Source: WGMK01 sp046047315 (GTDB lineage Bacteria; Hydrogenedentota; Hydrogenedentia; Hydrogenedentales; JAEUWI01). From it: a DNA stretch of 7,871 nt. The stretch covers positions 1 to 7,871 of the forward strand of contig JBJOID010000031.1 of NCBI GenBank assembly GCA_046047315.1. Direction: 5' to 3'. Below, in pieces: positions 7,067 through 7,871 of this stretch. The notes under the pieces were generated by a model, which had not been told where the DNA came from, did no database searches, and saw nothing but the letters and a program-made list of their open reading frames with translations. Both the position numbers and the translations under genes were made by a program. Position 1 is the first letter of the stretch; each line of letters starts with the position of its first letter.

Positions 7067-7072
7067 CCTCCT
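7067..7072 (-). promoter_or_regulatory. Ribosome binding site of the EF-G paralogue
   Basis: AGGAGG on the minus strand is six bases before ATG at 7060 and twelve before a second in-frame ATG at 7054. This favours the first. Confidence 0.75.
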
Positions 7073-7107
7073 GAGGTTCCGGAAAGACTCCGGGTAGGCA
7101 TGCCTTC

Positions 7108-7137
7108 ATCTTGGTACGGGCGAAAGGGGGGTGTCAA
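7108..7137 (-). promoter_or_regulatory. Sigma70-like promoter upstream of the EF-G paralogue
   Basis: On the minus strand a perfect -35 TTGACA (7137-7132) is followed after 18 bases by CAAGAT (7113-7108), a partial -10. Transcription would start near 7101, giving a leader of about 40 bases that contains the AGGAGG site. This is the most convincing promoter in the window and probably drives the whole downstream gene set. Confidence 0.5.
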
Positions 7138-7144
7138 GGCGGGG

Positions 7145-7165
7145 GCCTGAGTGAACGATTCAGGC
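7145..7165. other. Inverted repeat at the end of the pentapeptide gene
   Basis: GCCTGA (7145-7150) and TCAGGC (7160-7165) can form a six-pair stem with a nine-base loop, and one arm contains the TGA stop of the pentapeptide-repeat gene. No U-run follows on the minus strand (the next bases are CCCCGCC), so it is not a typical intrinsic terminator. It could slow 3' decay or act as a weak terminator. Confidence 0.35.
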
Positions 7166-7871
7166 GCTGCGAAAACCGAGCTGGAAACCGATGTAGATGC
7201 GGTGCATGAGGGACATGTTGCAGCGGGAGAAGCTCGCGCCGGTGAGGCGGGCGCCCCACATGCGGCAACCGGAGAGGTTGGCGCCGGTGAAATCGGCGCC
7301 GGAAAGGTCGGTCTTTCGCAGCATCGCCCCGTTGAACGTCGCCTCGCTGGACTGGGCGTCGCGCAGGTTGGCGGCGCTGAGATTGGCGCCGCTCAAGTCG
7401 GCGTCGGCCAGCACGGCTTCATGCAGGTTGGAGGTGCGGAGATCGGCATTCCTGAGATCGGCGCCCCGAAAGTTTGCGCGGCCGAGATTGGCCTCGCAGA
7501 ACTTGGTCTTCACCAGCTCCGCGCCGCTGAGGTTGGCCATGGTCAGGTTGGCGTCACGGAAGTCCACTTCCTTCATGCGGGCGCTGCTGAGGTCGGCCTC
7601 GCGCAGCTTACAATGGCGGAGGTTCGCGCCACGCAGTTTGGCTCGGTGGAAATTGGCTTTCCTGAAATCCGCGCCAATGCAGTTGGCGTCGCGGAGATTC
7701 GCATCGGCGAAGTTCGCTGCGCAGGCCTTGGTCAGGCGGAAGTCCGCCGAACGGAGCGCCGCGCCGTTGCAGTTGGCGTAGAGCATGGAGGCATCGCGAA
7801 AATCGGCCTGTTCCAGCTTCGCGTCGGTAAAGATGGCCTTATCGAGCACGGCGCCAGAAAGGTTCGCTCCA
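7160..7871 (-). CDS. Pentapeptide-repeat protein (5' end cut by window edge)
   Basis: The frame is open from the right edge to TGA at 7162-7160, giving 236 visible codons. A GTG at 7849 is only an internal Val, since the repeat pattern continues upstream of it (GANLS GAVLD). The visible protein is 44 consecutive pentads of the A(D/N)LXX type with no insertion or slip, followed by a 16-residue tail, LMHRIYIGFQLGFRSA. Such arrays fold into a four-sided right-handed beta-helix with four pentads per turn, so about 11 turns are present. Function is unknown. By my count 32 Lys/Arg face 25 Asp/Glu, so the visible part is net basic. That argues against the acidic DNA-mimic type (Qnr, MfpA) that protects gyrase. 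The gene ends about 100 bases before the EF-G paralogue and has its own upstream context outside the window. Confidence 0.9.
   Translation of the reverse strand, partial: GANLSGAVLDKAIFTDAKLEQADFRDASMLYANCNGAALRSADFRLTKACAANFADANLRDANCIGADFRKANFHRAKLRGANLRHCKLREADLSSARMKEVDFRDANLTMANLSGAELVKTKFCEANLGRANFRGADLRNADLRTSNLHEAVLADADLSGANLSAANLRDAQSSEATFNGAMLRKTDLSGADFTGANLSGCRMWGARLTGASFSRCNMSLMHRIYIGFQLGFRSA
7211..7870 (-). repeat. Array of 44 in-register pentapeptide repeats
   Basis: Read in steps of 15 bases on the minus strand from 7870, each unit follows the pattern x-A-(D/N)-(L/F)-x, for example GANLS, GADFR, DANLR and EADLS. All 44 stay in register, and exactly 16 codons remain before the stop. 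The central residue is mostly Leu, with 12 Phe placed mainly on odd-numbered pentads. Confidence 0.9.

Noticed and set aside
7197..7781. A 194-codon plus-strand frame with its own periodic Ala/Pro/Arg/Ser pattern
   Set aside because: The periodicity is the mirror of the 15-base pentapeptide repeat on the other strand, so it is a shadow.

Overview
The window reads as one dense bacterial stretch of roughly 60% GC (estimated by eye), with every gene I can support on the minus strand. No RNA gene, CRISPR array, insertion sequence or origin was seen. The cell is Gram-negative, because there is an outer-membrane porin with a signal peptide, a coiled coil and a terminal Phe. The tandem C-terminal modules built around 'SLSELLRMIQFFN' in the haloperoxidase are a style I associate with secreted proteins of Candidatus Hydrogenedentota and other PVC/FCB-adjacent lineages. 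That placement is inference, not proof.

Layout from right to left, which is the direction of transcription. At 7871-7160 is the 3' part of a pentapeptide-repeat protein, with 44 unbroken in-register pentads visible. A short gap (7159-7061) holds an inverted repeat and a good sigma70-like promoter. At 7060-5042 is a 672-residue EF-G paralogue of the EF-G-like class, with altered G-domain motifs. Next, at 4955-3495 (possibly starting at 5045, overlapping the EF-G stop), is an OprO/OprP-type porin. Eighteen bases after its stop lies a previously easy-to-miss 50-residue small ORF (3476-3324) with its own ribosome binding site. After a 114-base gap with a possible promoter comes a secreted vanadium-dependent haloperoxidase (3209-990) with a complete vanadate pocket and two dockerin-like modules. 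Seven bases further on a membrane-anchored SGNH-hydrolase-like protein begins (982) and runs off the left edge.

Spacing suggests one transcription unit from the EF-G paralogue to the SGNH protein, with possible internal promoters before the porin and the haloperoxidase. The last part looks like a cell-envelope and periplasm set: a porin, a secreted oxidant-generating or phosphatase-like enzyme, and an envelope-anchored hydrolase. Why a translation-factor paralogue leads this set is unexplained. The small ORF and the haloperoxidase-porin pairing are the most interesting points.
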